Below, in pieces: positions 43,883 to 53,026 of a DNA stretch of 64,000 nucleotides. Position 1 is the first letter of the stretch, and the number at the start of each line of letters is the position of its first letter. The notes below the pieces were generated by a model, which was not told the origin of the DNA, ran no database searches, and saw only the letters and a list, made by a program, of their open reading frames with translations. Made by a program: the position numbers and the translations under genes. This DNA is from Pseudobutyrivibrio ruminis DSM 9787 (GTDB taxonomy: Bacteria; Bacillota; Clostridia; Lachnospirales; Lachnospiraceae), in NCBI RefSeq assembly GCF_900218035.1, contig NZ_OBMR01000012.1, forward strand, positions 1-64,000, read 5' to 3'.

Positions 43883-44748
43883 TAGTTATACCCTCTAAAG
43901 CCTTTACCTATAATCTCGCTACTATTTGTAATTGCAATAAATGCACCAGGATGATTTCTTCTAATGTAGTTCTTAAGATCAACAGCCTGCTGTCTTTTAA
44001 GAATAGTTAGAATGATAGTCTTTTCCTGATGACCATAAGCGCCCTCCGCCTTGTAAATGGTAGCGCCCTTTCCTAGCTCCTCTGTAATATATTTTACAAT
44101 TGGATCTGGATTTGAACAAATGATTGTAAAGTATTTTACCAGGTTAATATTTTCGATTGTCTCATCAACAACTAAAGACTTAGCTAATAAGCCTACACAT
44201 GAAAATAAACCTGTTTGAATATTAAATACGAAACAAGCGCAAATAACAATAAATACATCTGATAAGAACAATGCCGTTCCAATATTTATGCTTGTATATT
44301 TTTTAAGAATCATTGCAACTATATCTGTTCCACCAGAAGATGCACCTAAATTAAAGAAAATAGCAGATGCAAATGCAGGCAAGGCAATTGCAAACATAAG
44401 CTCCAATACTGGCTCGTCAGTAAGTGGGCCATCCATTGGATGAATCTTTTCAAGAAGGCTTGGTCCTATAGAAACAAGCAAAGTGATGTATGTTGTTTTG
44501 ATTCCAAATTCTTTTCCGAAAACAAAGAAACCAAGCACTAACAAAAAGATATTGATAACCAGGTTGATATTTCCTGGAGTATGTGGCAATAGTGCAGCCA
44601 GCACAATAGAAATACCGCTGACACCACCAAATGAAAAATGATTTGGGAATTTAAAAAAGTAAATTCCAATAACCATAACAGCAGCTGCTATTGTAAACAT
44701 TACATACTCATAAATATCCTGTTTGTGCATGTATATTTTATGTATCAT
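43882..44748 (-). CDS. YitT-family membrane protein (DUF161 + DUF2179)
   Basis: A 288-residue protein. Five to six membrane segments (about 12-200) contain the family marks FKFPNHFSFGGVSGISIVL and LGASSGGTDIVAMILKKY. A soluble DUF2179 domain (about 205-288; TIICSNPDPIVKYITEELGKGATIYKAEGAY) completes it. Function in this family is not established; some members relate to small-molecule or ion transport. It overlaps the rsmF-like gene by 11 nt and touches the next gene, so it is translated as part of the argS operon. Confidence 0.88.
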   Translation of the reverse strand: MIHKIYMHKQDIYEYVMFTIAAAVMVIGIYFFKFPNHFSFGGVSGISIVLAALLPHTPGNINLVINIFLLVLGFFVFGKEFGIKTTYITLLVSIGPSLLEKIHPMDGPLTDEPVLELMFAIALPAFASAIFFNLGASSGGTDIVAMILKKYTSINIGTALFLSDVFIVICACFVFNIQTGLFSCVGLLAKSLVVDETIENINLVKYFTIICSNPDPIVKYITEELGKGATIYKAEGAYGHQEKTIILTILKRQQAVDLKNYIRRNHPGAFIAITNSSEIIGKGFRGYN

Positions 44749-46072
44749 ACCTACGAAGTCCTTTCGGATAATGATTTTTGATTTGGCCTTTTACAGCCTT
44801 TCCCCACCCAATTGAATATCCATCAACTGTAATAAGAGTCCATCCATCCTTTACATCACATCTGATAGATTGACCTGTAAGATATGCATCGATTTCGGCA
44901 CTATCTGATGATAAGTTATGACTGCTAGTCACCTCTGATGGCTTAAGCGCCAAAGCCAAAGCATGGCTAGGCTCGAAGCGGTTCTTTTTTAATGTACCTA
45001 AGAACAAGCCTCCTCTTAATACATGAAGACCATCAAAATCCGGACAGTCCTCTGGCAACATATAAAGCAAATCGTTAAGTAATAGCAGGTTGCCTCTCCA
45101 CTCCTTTGGATTTGTCATAGTCTCTTTAATGAATATTAAATAGTCATTTAATATTTTATCATTAATTTTCTTTAAGGAATAGGTTTCTCTGTTATCTTTA
45201 CATTCTTCATATCGATTATCAGCATCTGACTTTTCAAGTAAGGCTGCATAATGCCCCTCACCCTTTACCTGATGAGGCCATAAACGCTGTTCCTTGATTA
45301 GCTTCATGTCTGGATGTCTTGAAATGAAAGCCGCAACAGCTTCTTCATCCTCTAATCTAGCAAAAGTACATGTGCTATAGCACATTCTTCCACCAGGGAT
45401 AAGCATCTCGTACGCTCTATCTAGAATCTCTGCCTGTCTTGCAGCACACATTTCAACAGACTCAAGTGACCATTCGCTACAAGCATCATGATTCTTTCTA
45501 AACATGCCCTCTCCGGAACAAGGTGCATCCACCATAATCTTGTCAAAATATTCAACAAAACGCTCTGCAAGCTTGTCCGGATATTCAGATGTGACAATGC
45601 AGTTTTTGATGCCGAGACGCTCAACATTTTCAGAAAGAATCTTTGCACGATTTTTCATAGGCTCGTTGGAAACAAGAATCCCCTGTCCATCGAGATATCC
45701 TGCAATCTGGGTAGATTTACCACCAGGCGCAGCACACAAATCCAGGCAGAAATCCCCTGGATTTGGCGAAAGCATCTCTACTGGAAGCTGTGCAGAAGCA
45801 TCCTGAATATAGTAAACTCCAGCACTATGATAAGGATGAAGACCTGGTCTTTGGTCCTCATCATAATAGTATCCATTCGGGCTCCAATCTACTGAGCCTG
45901 TCAGCATATGACTAATGGCATCCTTTGCTGCATCGTCTGCCTTTATTGGATTAAATCTAAGGGCTGATATTTTGTTCTCATCATAAGAACGTAAAAACGC
46001 ATGGAAGTCAGGACCTAAGTCCTGCTCCATGCGATTAACGAAATCAATTGGTAAAAATGTTTGATCAGACAT
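44738..46072 (-). CDS. rsmF: RsmF/RsmB-type rRNA or tRNA m5C methyltransferase
   Basis: A 444-residue SAM-dependent RNA methyltransferase. LDLCAAPGGKSTQIAGYL (about 108-125) is the SAM loop. MVDAPCSGEGMFRKN (about 175) has the release Cys and MCYSTCTFARLEDE (about 235) the catalytic Cys of m5C enzymes. A C-terminal PUA-like region (about 360-444) is of the RsmF/YebU type. It probably modifies 16S rRNA; some Firmicute relatives act on other positions or on tRNA. It abuts argS. Confidence 0.88.
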   Translation of the reverse strand: MSDQTFLPIDFVNRMEQDLGPDFHAFLRSYDENKISALRFNPIKADDAAKDAISHMLTGSVDWSPNGYYYDEDQRPGLHPYHSAGVYYIQDASAQLPVEMLSPNPGDFCLDLCAAPGGKSTQIAGYLDGQGILVSNEPMKNRAKILSENVERLGIKNCIVTSEYPDKLAERFVEYFDKIMVDAPCSGEGMFRKNHDACSEWSLESVEMCAARQAEILDRAYEMLIPGGRMCYSTCTFARLEDEEAVAAFISRHPDMKLIKEQRLWPHQVKGEGHYAALLEKSDADNRYEECKDNRETYSLKKINDKILNDYLIFIKETMTNPKEWRGNLLLLNDLLYMLPEDCPDFDGLHVLRGGLFLGTLKKNRFEPSHALALALKPSEVTSSHNLSSDSAEIDAYLTGQSIRCDVKDGWTLITVDGYSIGWGKAVKGQIKNHYPKGLRRYDT

Positions 46073-47832
46073 TACATACGCTCCGGTGCTTTGAAGCCAA
46101 GAAGATCGATTGACTTCTCAAGAACTCCTCTTGTAAGCATGAGAAGCTTGAGATAGCTAGCCTTAACAGCTGCATCCTCCTCAGCTAAAATCTTTGTATC
46201 GTGATAGAATCTATTGAATGCATTAGCTAAATCATAGATGTATGCACAAATCTTGTGTGGTGCCATGTCCTCGTAAGCAGATGTAAGGGCTGCCATGAAC
46301 TTTGTAAGCTCAAGCTGTAAACCTCTCTCTGACTCTGAGTGAGCTGGCAAGATATCGCCATCAACACTGTCAATTCCAGCCTTAGCAAGAATAGACTTGC
46401 AACGAACGATTGTGTAAAGGATATATGGGCCTGTGTTACCCTCAGCAGATGTGAATCTGTCTATATCAAAGATGTAATCCTTTGAAGCCTGGTTTGAAAG
46501 GTCACCATATTTAACAGCAGAAAGAGCAACAACTGATGCTGTCTTTGCTGCCTGTTCATCATCCATTGTACCATTCTCTTTGATCTTCTCAAGCATCTTC
46601 TCTTCTACTTCCTGAAGAAGATACTCAAGTCTCATAACGCCACCCTGACGTGTCTTGAATGGCTTACCGTCCTTGCCGTTCATTGTACCAAAACCTACGA
46701 AATAAAGGTTTTTATCTGCTGGAACAATGCCTGTCTTCTTTGCACAACGGAATACCTGTGTGAAGTAAAGCTCCTGACGCTTATCTACTACGTAGATGAT
46801 TGAATCTGGATTGTAATCCTTCATACGCCATACCATTGTTGCAAGGTCTGTTGTATTGTAAAGAGATGCACCATCTGATTTAAGAATCATACATGGTGGA
46901 ACTTCTTTTGTATCTGTTTCTTCTTTAACGTCTACTACTAAAGCGCCCTCTGAAATGTAAGCAAAGCCATCATCCTTCATCTTCTGAACCATATCAGGGA
47001 TGTAAGGCTGAGCATCGCTTTCGCCCTTCCAAAGATCAAATGTAACATCAAGCTTTTCATAGTTTCTCTTAAGGTCTGTAACTGAAACATTAAGAATGTG
47101 AGAAAGAAGTGCCTGATAGCCTCTTCTGCCATGCTGAAGCTCATATGTAGCTGTCATAGCAGCCTCTTTGTATGCTGGATCTTCCTTTGACTTTCCAGAA
47201 GCACATGGATAAATCTCCTCAAGCTCTGAAATAGTGAAAGGTGCTTCTGTAGGGTATTCTCCCTCAAAGCTTTCATCAAAATAAACAAGCTCTGGCTTGC
47301 GAAGCTTTAATTCTGTGATGATAAGTCCCATCTGAAGCCCCCAGTCTCCAAGATGAACGTCACCGTAAACTTCATCGCCCATGAAGCGAGCTGTACGCTT
47401 AATAGACTCACCGATGATTGCTGAACGAAGGTGACCAACGTGAAGTGGCTTAGCAACGTTTGGTCCGCCGTAATCAATCATAACCTTCTTTGGTGTAGCT
47501 ACCTTATCAACACCAAAACGCTCTGAATCTGATGCCATACCGCTAACAAATGAAGCAATAAACTCATCAGAAAGGTTCATATTTATAAATCCTGGAGGAC
47601 ATGCCTCGCACTTAGAAAACATTGCATTATCAGCTAACTTTTCAACTACTTCGTTAGCGATTGCAATAGGAGCCTTTTTGTACTCCTTTGCTGCTGCCAT
47701 TGCTCCATTACACTGAAACTGGCAAAGGTCAGGTCTGTTTGAAAGTGTTACCATTGCATATTTTTCATCGTAACCAGCTGCTTTAAAACCGGCGATGACG
47801 ACTTCTTTTATTTGTCCAAGAATCTCTTTCAT
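46072..47832 (-). CDS. argS: Arginyl-tRNA synthetase
   Basis: A 586-residue class I synthetase. An N-terminal ArgRS additional domain is followed by KPLHVGHLRSAIIGESIKR (HIGH motif, about 112-130). MNGKDGKPFKTRQGG is the KMSK-equivalent loop (about 385), and a helical anticodon-binding domain ends the protein (ANAFNRFYHDTKIL). I use ATG at 47832, preceded by GGAGG at 5-6 nt. The upstream ATG at 47871 overlaps the -10 box of the promoter and so cannot be in the transcript. First gene of a four-gene operon. Confidence 0.94.
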   Translation of the reverse strand: MKEILGQIKEVVIAGFKAAGYDEKYAMVTLSNRPDLCQFQCNGAMAAAKEYKKAPIAIANEVVEKLADNAMFSKCEACPPGFINMNLSDEFIASFVSGMASDSERFGVDKVATPKKVMIDYGGPNVAKPLHVGHLRSAIIGESIKRTARFMGDEVYGDVHLGDWGLQMGLIITELKLRKPELVYFDESFEGEYPTEAPFTISELEEIYPCASGKSKEDPAYKEAAMTATYELQHGRRGYQALLSHILNVSVTDLKRNYEKLDVTFDLWKGESDAQPYIPDMVQKMKDDGFAYISEGALVVDVKEETDTKEVPPCMILKSDGASLYNTTDLATMVWRMKDYNPDSIIYVVDKRQELYFTQVFRCAKKTGIVPADKNLYFVGFGTMNGKDGKPFKTRQGGVMRLEYLLQEVEEKMLEKIKENGTMDDEQAAKTASVVALSAVKYGDLSNQASKDYIFDIDRFTSAEGNTGPYILYTIVRCKSILAKAGIDSVDGDILPAHSESERGLQLELTKFMAALTSAYEDMAPHKICAYIYDLANAFNRFYHDTKILAEEDAAVKASYLKLLMLTRGVLEKSIDLLGFKAPERM

Positions 47833-47870
47833 CTCGTCCTCCGTATATAATCTTAATCTTGCGGTGTTCA

Positions 47871-47899
47871 ATTATACCACAAACTATTTATGCATACAA
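47871..47899 (-). promoter_or_regulatory. Promoter of the argS operon
   Basis: Minus-strand TTGTAT (47899-47894), 17-nt spacer, perfect TATAAT (47876-47871). This places the transcript start at about 47864 and decides the argS start codon. No T-box specifier or antiterminator is visible in the short leader. Confidence 0.75.
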
Positions 47900-47923
47900 T
47901 TGGATGAATAATTAGGCCGAACT

Positions 47924-47942
47924 GATAAATATTATCATTATC
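47924..47942. promoter_or_regulatory. Fur-type iron box
   Basis: GATAAATATTATCATTATC is a 19-bp site matching the Fur consensus GATAATGATAATCATTATC on either strand at most positions. It lies 11 nt upstream of the -35 box of the iron transporter operon. Confidence 0.8.
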
Positions 47943-47952
47943 AAATTTTAGT

Positions 47953-47982
47953 TTGACATAACTAATTCGCGCGTGATATAGT
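47953..47982 (+). promoter_or_regulatory. Promoter of the iron/siderophore transporter operon
   Basis: TTGACA at 47953-47958, then TGATATAGT: GATATA (16-nt spacer) or TATAGT (18-nt spacer) as -10. The transcript would start near 47989, 50 nt before the first gene. Confidence 0.75.
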
Positions 47983-48039
47983 AGCACGCAGTTAGCTTTT
48001 GCTAACTCTTCTCAATTTACAACAGGCGGATTTTTTATT

Positions 48040-49098
48040 ATGAGAAAAAAATTATTATCACTTATAGCAGCTGTTTCTGTATTTAGCACTGCTCTTGTAG
48101 GATGTGGCAGCACTGATACAGCTACAACTTCAGATACAAGTTCTGCTAACTCAGCAAACACTGAAGTAACTGGGGATGATTCAGCTTTCCCAATCACCAT
48201 TGAGCATGCATTCGGTGAGACAACTATTGAATCAAAGCCAGAAAGAGTCGTTACACTTTCTTGGGCCAATCAGGATGCAATCTTAGCTCTCGGTGTTGTT
48301 CCAGTTGGTGTTTCTGCAGCAAACTATGGTCTTATGACAGACAACAAACTTCACCTTTGGACAGATGAGGCCTTTTCTGAATTAGGTGAAACAAATCCTA
48401 ATGTATTTGACGATGAAACAGGCTGGGATTATGAAGCTATTGCAGCAGCTGAACCAGACGTTATCATTGCTTCTTACTCAGGCTTTACTGAGGAAGAATA
48501 CAATCTCCTTTCAGAGATTGCCCCTGTAGTTCCTTACATCGAAACTGCATGGAAAACAAACTGGAGAGATCAAACTATTGTAAATGCAACAGCTATCGGC
48601 ATGAAGGCTGAGGGTGAAAAGCTTGTTGAAGAAACAGATGCTTTAATTTCAGAAAAGCTTGAGCAGTATCCAGAGCTTGAAGGAAAAACAGCAGGCTTCT
48701 TCTGGATTTCACAGGATGATATGAGCACATTCTATGCTTATCTTCCAAATGATCCTAGAGCATCATATCTTAACGACTTAGGCTTAGAAACACCTGAAAG
48801 TATCCTTTCTCTTGCTGAGACAAGTGAAGACTTTTCTGTAACTATCTCACGCGAGAACAGCGATTTATTGAACGATGTAGATATTATGATTGTTTATGGA
48901 GATGAAGGTCTTCTTGAGGCAATGCAGGCTGACGCTCTTATGAGTCAGATTCCAGCAGTAAAAAATGGTGCTGTTGTATTACTTGATTCAAATAGCGCTC
49001 TTGCAGCAGCAACTACTCCATCAATTCTTTCTATACCATATGCAATCGATGATTATCTTTCATTATTAAGTGAGGCAGCAAATAATATTAATGAATAA
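48040..49098 (+). CDS. Iron-siderophore ABC receptor lipoprotein
   Basis: A 352-residue solute-binding lipoprotein with lipobox LVGC (Cys22) and a Ser/Thr-rich linker. The TroA/FhuD-like fold shows ITIEHAFGETTIESKPERVVTLSW (about 52-75), WDYEAIAAAEPDVIIASYSGF (about 130) and a C-terminal IPAVKNGAVVLLDSN. Its nearest relatives bind Fe3+-siderophores. The Fur-type site upstream supports iron. It is first gene of a four-gene operon; its last 8 nt overlap the permease start. The leader around 48000-48040 has a modest ribosome site. Confidence 0.9.
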   Translation: MRKKLLSLIAAVSVFSTALVGCGSTDTATTSDTSSANSANTEVTGDDSAFPITIEHAFGETTIESKPERVVTLSWANQDAILALGVVPVGVSAANYGLMTDNKLHLWTDEAFSELGETNPNVFDDETGWDYEAIAAAEPDVIIASYSGFTEEEYNLLSEIAPVVPYIETAWKTNWRDQTIVNATAIGMKAEGEKLVEETDALISEKLEQYPELEGKTAGFFWISQDDMSTFYAYLPNDPRASYLNDLGLETPESILSLAETSEDFSVTISRENSDLLNDVDIMIVYGDEGLLEAMQADALMSQIPAVKNGAVVLLDSNSALAAATTPSILSIPYAIDDYLSLLSEAANNINE

Positions 49099-50089
49099 AA
49101 ATAAAGCTATATCAATAACTGTTTTAGGTATTGTAATCCTATTTATTGCGATAGCACTTTCTATAACCTACGGCACAAAGTCCGTAGGTTTATCCCATGT
49201 TTGGGATGCAGTTTTAGGACGCAATACCGATGTATACGAAGTAAATATTGTTCAAACGCGAATTCCCAGAACTCTATTTGGAATCATTGCTGGAGCTTCT
49301 TTAAGCATTTCCGGTGTATTAATGCAGTCTATTACAAGAAATCCTATAGCAGACCCTAGTATTTTAGGCGTAAATGCAGGTGCGTCTTTATTTATAGTTG
49401 CAGGCATCGCATTTTTTAACATCCAGTCAAAGATTTCCTACATTGGACTTTCCTTTGCTGGCGCAATGCTTACAGCCCTAGTAGTGTACAAGCTTGCATC
49501 TGTAGGCTATGGTGGACCAACCCCTATGAAGCTTGCAATTTCAGGCTCTGCAACAAGCATCGCCCTATCTTCCATCATCAGCCTTATAGTTATGCCAGAT
49601 TCCAGCGTAATGACTACATACAGATTTTGGCAAATAGGAAGCATAGGTGGAACTAATTATGATGACATCAAACTTATTCTTCCTATCACCATTCTTGCAA
49701 TAATAGTAAGCTTATGCTTTTCCGGCAATTTAAATACTCTACTATTATCCGAGGAAACGGCCATCGCCCTTGGCCTCAATGTTAATAGAACCCGAGCAAT
49801 TGCCGCTATTTGTGGTGTTCTTTTATGTGCAACAACCACAGCATTGGCAGGTCCAATAAGCTTTATAGGTTTAATGGTTCCCCATTTTATTCGCATGATT
49901 GTAGGAAGTAATCATATTCCACTTATTATATGCAGTGGCATCTACGGAAGCTCAGTACTTATCATTTCAGACGTGCTTGGAAGAATTCTTGGTCGTCCAG
50001 GAGAACTGGAATCTGGAATTATGACTGCATTAATTGGTGCCCCTGTTTTCATATTTATTATCAGAAAGGCCAAGGTACAAAGTCTATGA
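49091..50089 (+). CDS. FecCD-family iron-siderophore permease, subunit 1
   Basis: A 332-residue permease with nine to ten membrane segments. IVQTRIPRTLFGIIAGASLSISGVLMQ-type signature starts near residue 53, NPIADPSILGVNAGAS follows, and GPISFIGLMVPHFIR lies near 255. I start at ATG 49091, overlapping the receptor stop codon by 8 nt, since the hydrophobic N-terminus (NKNKAISITVLGIVILF) follows. An ATG at 49070 is possible. It is coupled to the next permease by ATGA overlap. Confidence 0.92.
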   Translation: MNKNKAISITVLGIVILFIAIALSITYGTKSVGLSHVWDAVLGRNTDVYEVNIVQTRIPRTLFGIIAGASLSISGVLMQSITRNPIADPSILGVNAGASLFIVAGIAFFNIQSKISYIGLSFAGAMLTALVVYKLASVGYGGPTPMKLAISGSATSIALSSIISLIVMPDSSVMTTYRFWQIGSIGGTNYDDIKLILPITILAIIVSLCFSGNLNTLLLSEETAIALGLNVNRTRAIAAICGVLLCATTTALAGPISFIGLMVPHFIRMIVGSNHIPLIICSGIYGSSVLIISDVLGRILGRPGELESGIMTALIGAPVFIFIIRKAKVQSL

Positions 50090-51078
50090 TAAAGCGACGA
50101 AGAAAATACATATTTATCCTTTGTATTCTATTTGCCATTACATTGGTACTAGCCTTTTGTAATCTATCCATTGGTGAAAAGAATTATTCGCTAGATCAGG
50201 TAATAAAAACTATCCTTGGACTCAGTGATGAAGGTTCATATATTATTGCAAAACTGAGATTACCTAGAACAATTACCGCTATACTTTGCGGAATTGCTTT
50301 TGGCGTTGCAGGCAATATATTCCAAACTCTATTAAACAATCCATTGGCAAGCCCAGATATCATCGGAGTTTCATCAGGTTCCACAGCCGCCGCAGTATAC
50401 TGCATTCTTTTCCTTAATCTAAATAGAAATATCGTTTCTATCATTTCAGTATTTGCGGGAATATTAGTAGCCATATTGATTTACAGAATCTCTTATGTAG
50501 GAAGCTTTTCAACTAGCAGACTTGTTCTTGTTGGAATTGGATTTCAGGCCTTTTTTACAGCCATCGTTAATTGGATGGTAATGAAAGCTGCCGAATACGA
50601 TGTACCAACAGCAATGAGATGGATGACCGGAAATCTCAACGGAATAGTAACGGACTCTCTTCCACTATTATTTATAGTAGTTGTAGTTTGTCTTCTATCA
50701 ATAATAGCTCTTCGCCACGGCATGCAGTCACTGGCGTTAGGTGACCAGGTAGCAATTATCCTTGGAGTACGTATCAATTTAGTGCGCACAACATTAATAA
50801 TCTGCTCCGTGCTTTTAATCGCCTTTGCTACATCTATTTCTGGACCAATCGCATCAATTGCATTTTTATCAGGTCCCATAGCTGCAAAAGTATGTGGCAG
50901 AAATCAATCCAACATCATCTCCTCTGGACTTATTGGAGCAATACTTGTACTTGGGGGAGATTTCATAGGACAAAACCTGCTAAACACAAGATATCCCGTT
51001 GGTGTAATCACCGGCATTTTAGGTGCACCATACCTAATATATTTGCTTATTTCTCAGAATAAGAAAGGAAACATTTAA
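50086..51078 (+). CDS. FecCD-family iron-siderophore permease, subunit 2
   Basis: A 330-residue permease, partner of the preceding one. KLRLPRTITAILCGIAFGVAGNIFQ (about 58), NNPLASPDIIGVSSGS and the C-terminal TRYPVGVITGILGAPYLIYLL are the family pattern. The start ATG at 50086 overlaps the stop TGA of the previous gene (ATGA). A longer in-frame reading into the previous gene gives an unlikely Trp/Arg-rich segment and is rejected. Confidence 0.92.
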   Translation: MIKRRRKYIFILCILFAITLVLAFCNLSIGEKNYSLDQVIKTILGLSDEGSYIIAKLRLPRTITAILCGIAFGVAGNIFQTLLNNPLASPDIIGVSSGSTAAAVYCILFLNLNRNIVSIISVFAGILVAILIYRISYVGSFSTSRLVLVGIGFQAFFTAIVNWMVMKAAEYDVPTAMRWMTGNLNGIVTDSLPLLFIVVVVCLLSIIALRHGMQSLALGDQVAIILGVRINLVRTTLIICSVLLIAFATSISGPIASIAFLSGPIAAKVCGRNQSNIISSGLIGAILVLGGDFIGQNLLNTRYPVGVITGILGAPYLIYLLISQNKKGNI

Positions 51079-51884
51079 TGGAACACAACACTTTAAAAGC
51101 CAACAATATAAAGGTTGGATATGGAAATGGCAACATTCTAAACGATGTCAGCATCCATATCCCAGAAAACAAAATAAGCGTTATACTTGGTTCAAACGGA
51201 AGCGGAAAATCAACTCTTTTAAAGACTTTCTGCAGACTCTTAATACCAAACAGTGGAAGTGTCACATTAAACGATACCTCTCTTCTCTGCATAAAAACCA
51301 AAGATATAGCCAAAACCATCGGTCTTCTACCACAGTCACTAATCGCTCCAGAAGGCATTAAGGTTGCAGAGCTTGTATCAAGAGGCCGCTATCCCCATCG
51401 TAAATTCATGTCTCCACTTACCTGCGAAGACTACGAAGCCATCGACGAAGCAATGGCTGCCATGAAAATCACCGAGCTTGCAGACAGAACTGTAGATGAA
51501 CTATCCGGCGGCCAACGCCAACGCGTTTTTATCGCCCTTGCCCTAGCCCAGCAAACCGACATTCTATTTCTAGACGAACCTACCACATACCTAGACATCG
51601 CCTACCAAATAGAAATCCTGGACCTACTAAAGGAACTTAACCGTACAAAGAAAACCACCATCGTAATGGTTCTCCACGACATAAACCTATCCTCAAAATA
51701 TGCCGACTACATTTTCGCAATGAAAAACGGAAAGCTTTTAGCTGAAGGCACCCCAAACGAAATCATCACCACCGATTCCGTCAAGCAAATATACGGCATC
51801 GACAGCGTGGTAATCGAAGACCCAATGTCCCTAAGCCCCTTCGTAATCCCAATAAGCGCCCACGACAACCTACAGAGGTCCTAA
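51078..51884 (+). CDS. Iron-siderophore ABC transporter ATP-binding protein
   Basis: A 268-residue FecE/FhuC-type ATPase. Walker A LGSNGSGKSTLLKTF (about 36), GLLPQSLIAPEGIKVAELV (Q-loop), ELSGGQRQRVFIALALAQ signature (about 140), Walker B DILFLDEPTTYLDIAYQ and His in VMVLHDINLSSKYADY. Its start overlaps the previous stop. The second half of the gene is noticeably C-rich compared with its neighbours. The stop codon TAA itself supplies the first bases of the giant palindrome that follows. Confidence 0.93.
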   Translation: MEHNTLKANNIKVGYGNGNILNDVSIHIPENKISVILGSNGSGKSTLLKTFCRLLIPNSGSVTLNDTSLLCIKTKDIAKTIGLLPQSLIAPEGIKVAELVSRGRYPHRKFMSPLTCEDYEAIDEAMAAMKITELADRTVDELSGGQRQRVFIALALAQQTDILFLDEPTTYLDIAYQIEILDLLKELNRTKKTTIVMVLHDINLSSKYADYIFAMKNGKLLAEGTPNEIITTDSVKQIYGIDSVVIEDPMSLSPFVIPISAHDNLQRS

Positions 51885-52576
51885 ACCTACTATTTACACA
51901 TTTACCATACATAGTAGTAGGGTCTGCCCCTCTAAGCCACCCGTGGCCCGCCCCGCCCGCAGCGCTGCCGCCCTCACTACAGGGGTACGTCACAGATTTT
52001 GGATTATCTAAATGTGTAGTCGCCCATATTTATTAGTAGGTGTTCTTACAAAGTTTTACAATTCTATCGGTAAGGTATGGGTGGAGACGGACAAACACTA
52101 CACTTAGTAATCATCAGTCTTAAACTAGCTTTGTATTTATTACTATTTGCTTTGGAATGAACTTAGTAAAACAAAAAGAGATATTTGATATGGATAGGCA
52201 GCTGCCGCTAGGACGGCGGCAGCAGTGGTCACTTGAAACACGATGTTGAATGTGCCACGGTGCCAATACATACAAATATCTCTTTTTAAGTTTTACTTAG
52301 TGAATGTAGTAGCAAAAGTAATAATACAAAGACTAGTTAAGACTAGATGATTATATAAACTACATTGTCCGTCCCACCCATACATTACCTTCGAATAGTA
52401 AAAGCTTCGTAAGTACACCTACATATGGGCGACTTTACACATTAAGGTAATCCAAAAATCTGCTCAAATGATACCCCTGTAGTGAGGGCGGCAGCGCTGC
52501 GGGCGGGGCGGGCCGGGACAAATCTAGAGGGGCAGACCCTACACAAAAACTATAAAAATGTGTAAATAGTAGGTTT
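51883..52576. repeat. Giant imperfect palindrome, element 2 (694 nt)
   Basis: AAACCTACTATTTACACATT at 51883 (its first bases are in the stop codon before it) is matched by its reverse complement ending at 52576. The arms keep pairing to the centre. One 43-nt block, 51945-51987, is an exact inverted copy of 52472-52514; it is very C-rich and contains GCAGCGCTGC. The innermost arm pair is AAAAAGAGATATTTG with CAAATATCTCTTTTT. The tip is forked: hairpin 52201-52223 (8-bp stem GCTGCCGC, loop TAGGACG) and hairpin 52225-52258 (GTGGTCAC/GTGCCAC). No gene is supported inside. Length and internal landmarks match element 1. Confidence 0.9.
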
Positions 52577-52644
52577 GCGGGGCGTGATATGTGGTATTAT
52601 AGTGGAGGTTGCGAAATTATATTCGTAGGGAAAGGACTTATACT

Positions 52645-53022
52645 ATGTTGGAAATTGGGATGAAGAATACCGCTGAGACGGTTGTGACGATTGATAATAC
52701 TGCGAAGGCTTTTACTAGTGGAGCTCTTGATGTGTTTGCAACGCCTGCAATGATTGCTCTTATGGAGGAGACTTGCTGGAAAATGGTTCAGCCAGAGCTT
52801 GAGGAAGGCCTGGGTACTGTAGGAACAAAGGTAGATGTTAGTCATATGGCACCATCTGCTATTGGCAAAACTATTATTTGTGAGGCTACTCTTATTGAGA
52901 TTGATGGCCGTAAGCTTTCTTTTGAGGTTGTATGTTCAGATGAAAGTGGTGTTGTGGGTATGGGTACTCATGAGAGATTTATCATCAATAACGAAAAGTT
53001 CCTTGCAAAGGCAAATAAGTAA
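52645..53022 (+). CDS. Hotdog-fold thioesterase, FlK-like
   Basis: A 125-residue single-domain hotdog protein like the fluoroacetyl-CoA thioesterase FlK family. VFATPAMIALMEETCWKMVQPEL (about 30-52) holds the catalytic Thr/Glu pair, and KVDVSHMAPSAIGKT (about 60-74) the histidine. Actual substrates of such proteins in gut anaerobes are unknown; short acyl-CoAs are likely. ATG at 52645 is chosen because GGGAAAGGA lies 8 nt upstream and the family N-terminus (MLEIGMKNTAE) follows. It lies 69 nt after element 2 and has its own terminator. Confidence 0.85.
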   Translation: MLEIGMKNTAETVVTIDNTAKAFTSGALDVFATPAMIALMEETCWKMVQPELEEGLGTVGTKVDVSHMAPSAIGKTIICEATLIEIDGRKLSFEVVCSDESGVVGMGTHERFIINNEKFLAKANK

Positions 53023-53026
53023 TAAA

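Noticed and set aside
47833-47871. Longer N-terminus for argS starting at 47871
   Set aside because: That start codon overlaps the perfect TATAAT of the promoter, while the ATG at 47832 has a proper GGAGG.
46072-47899. T-box leader before argS
   Set aside because: The leader from about 47864 is only some 30 nt long and has no T-box sequence.
49930-50085. N-terminal extension of the second iron permease
   Set aside because: It overlaps the first permease out of frame and gives a Trp/Arg-rich stretch; the ATGA-coupled start at 50086 fits the family.
51781-51993. A 70-codon minus-strand frame at the start of palindrome 2
   Set aside because: It is antisense to the end of the ATPase gene and to the C-rich arm, with a Gly/Arg-rich product and no ribosome site.
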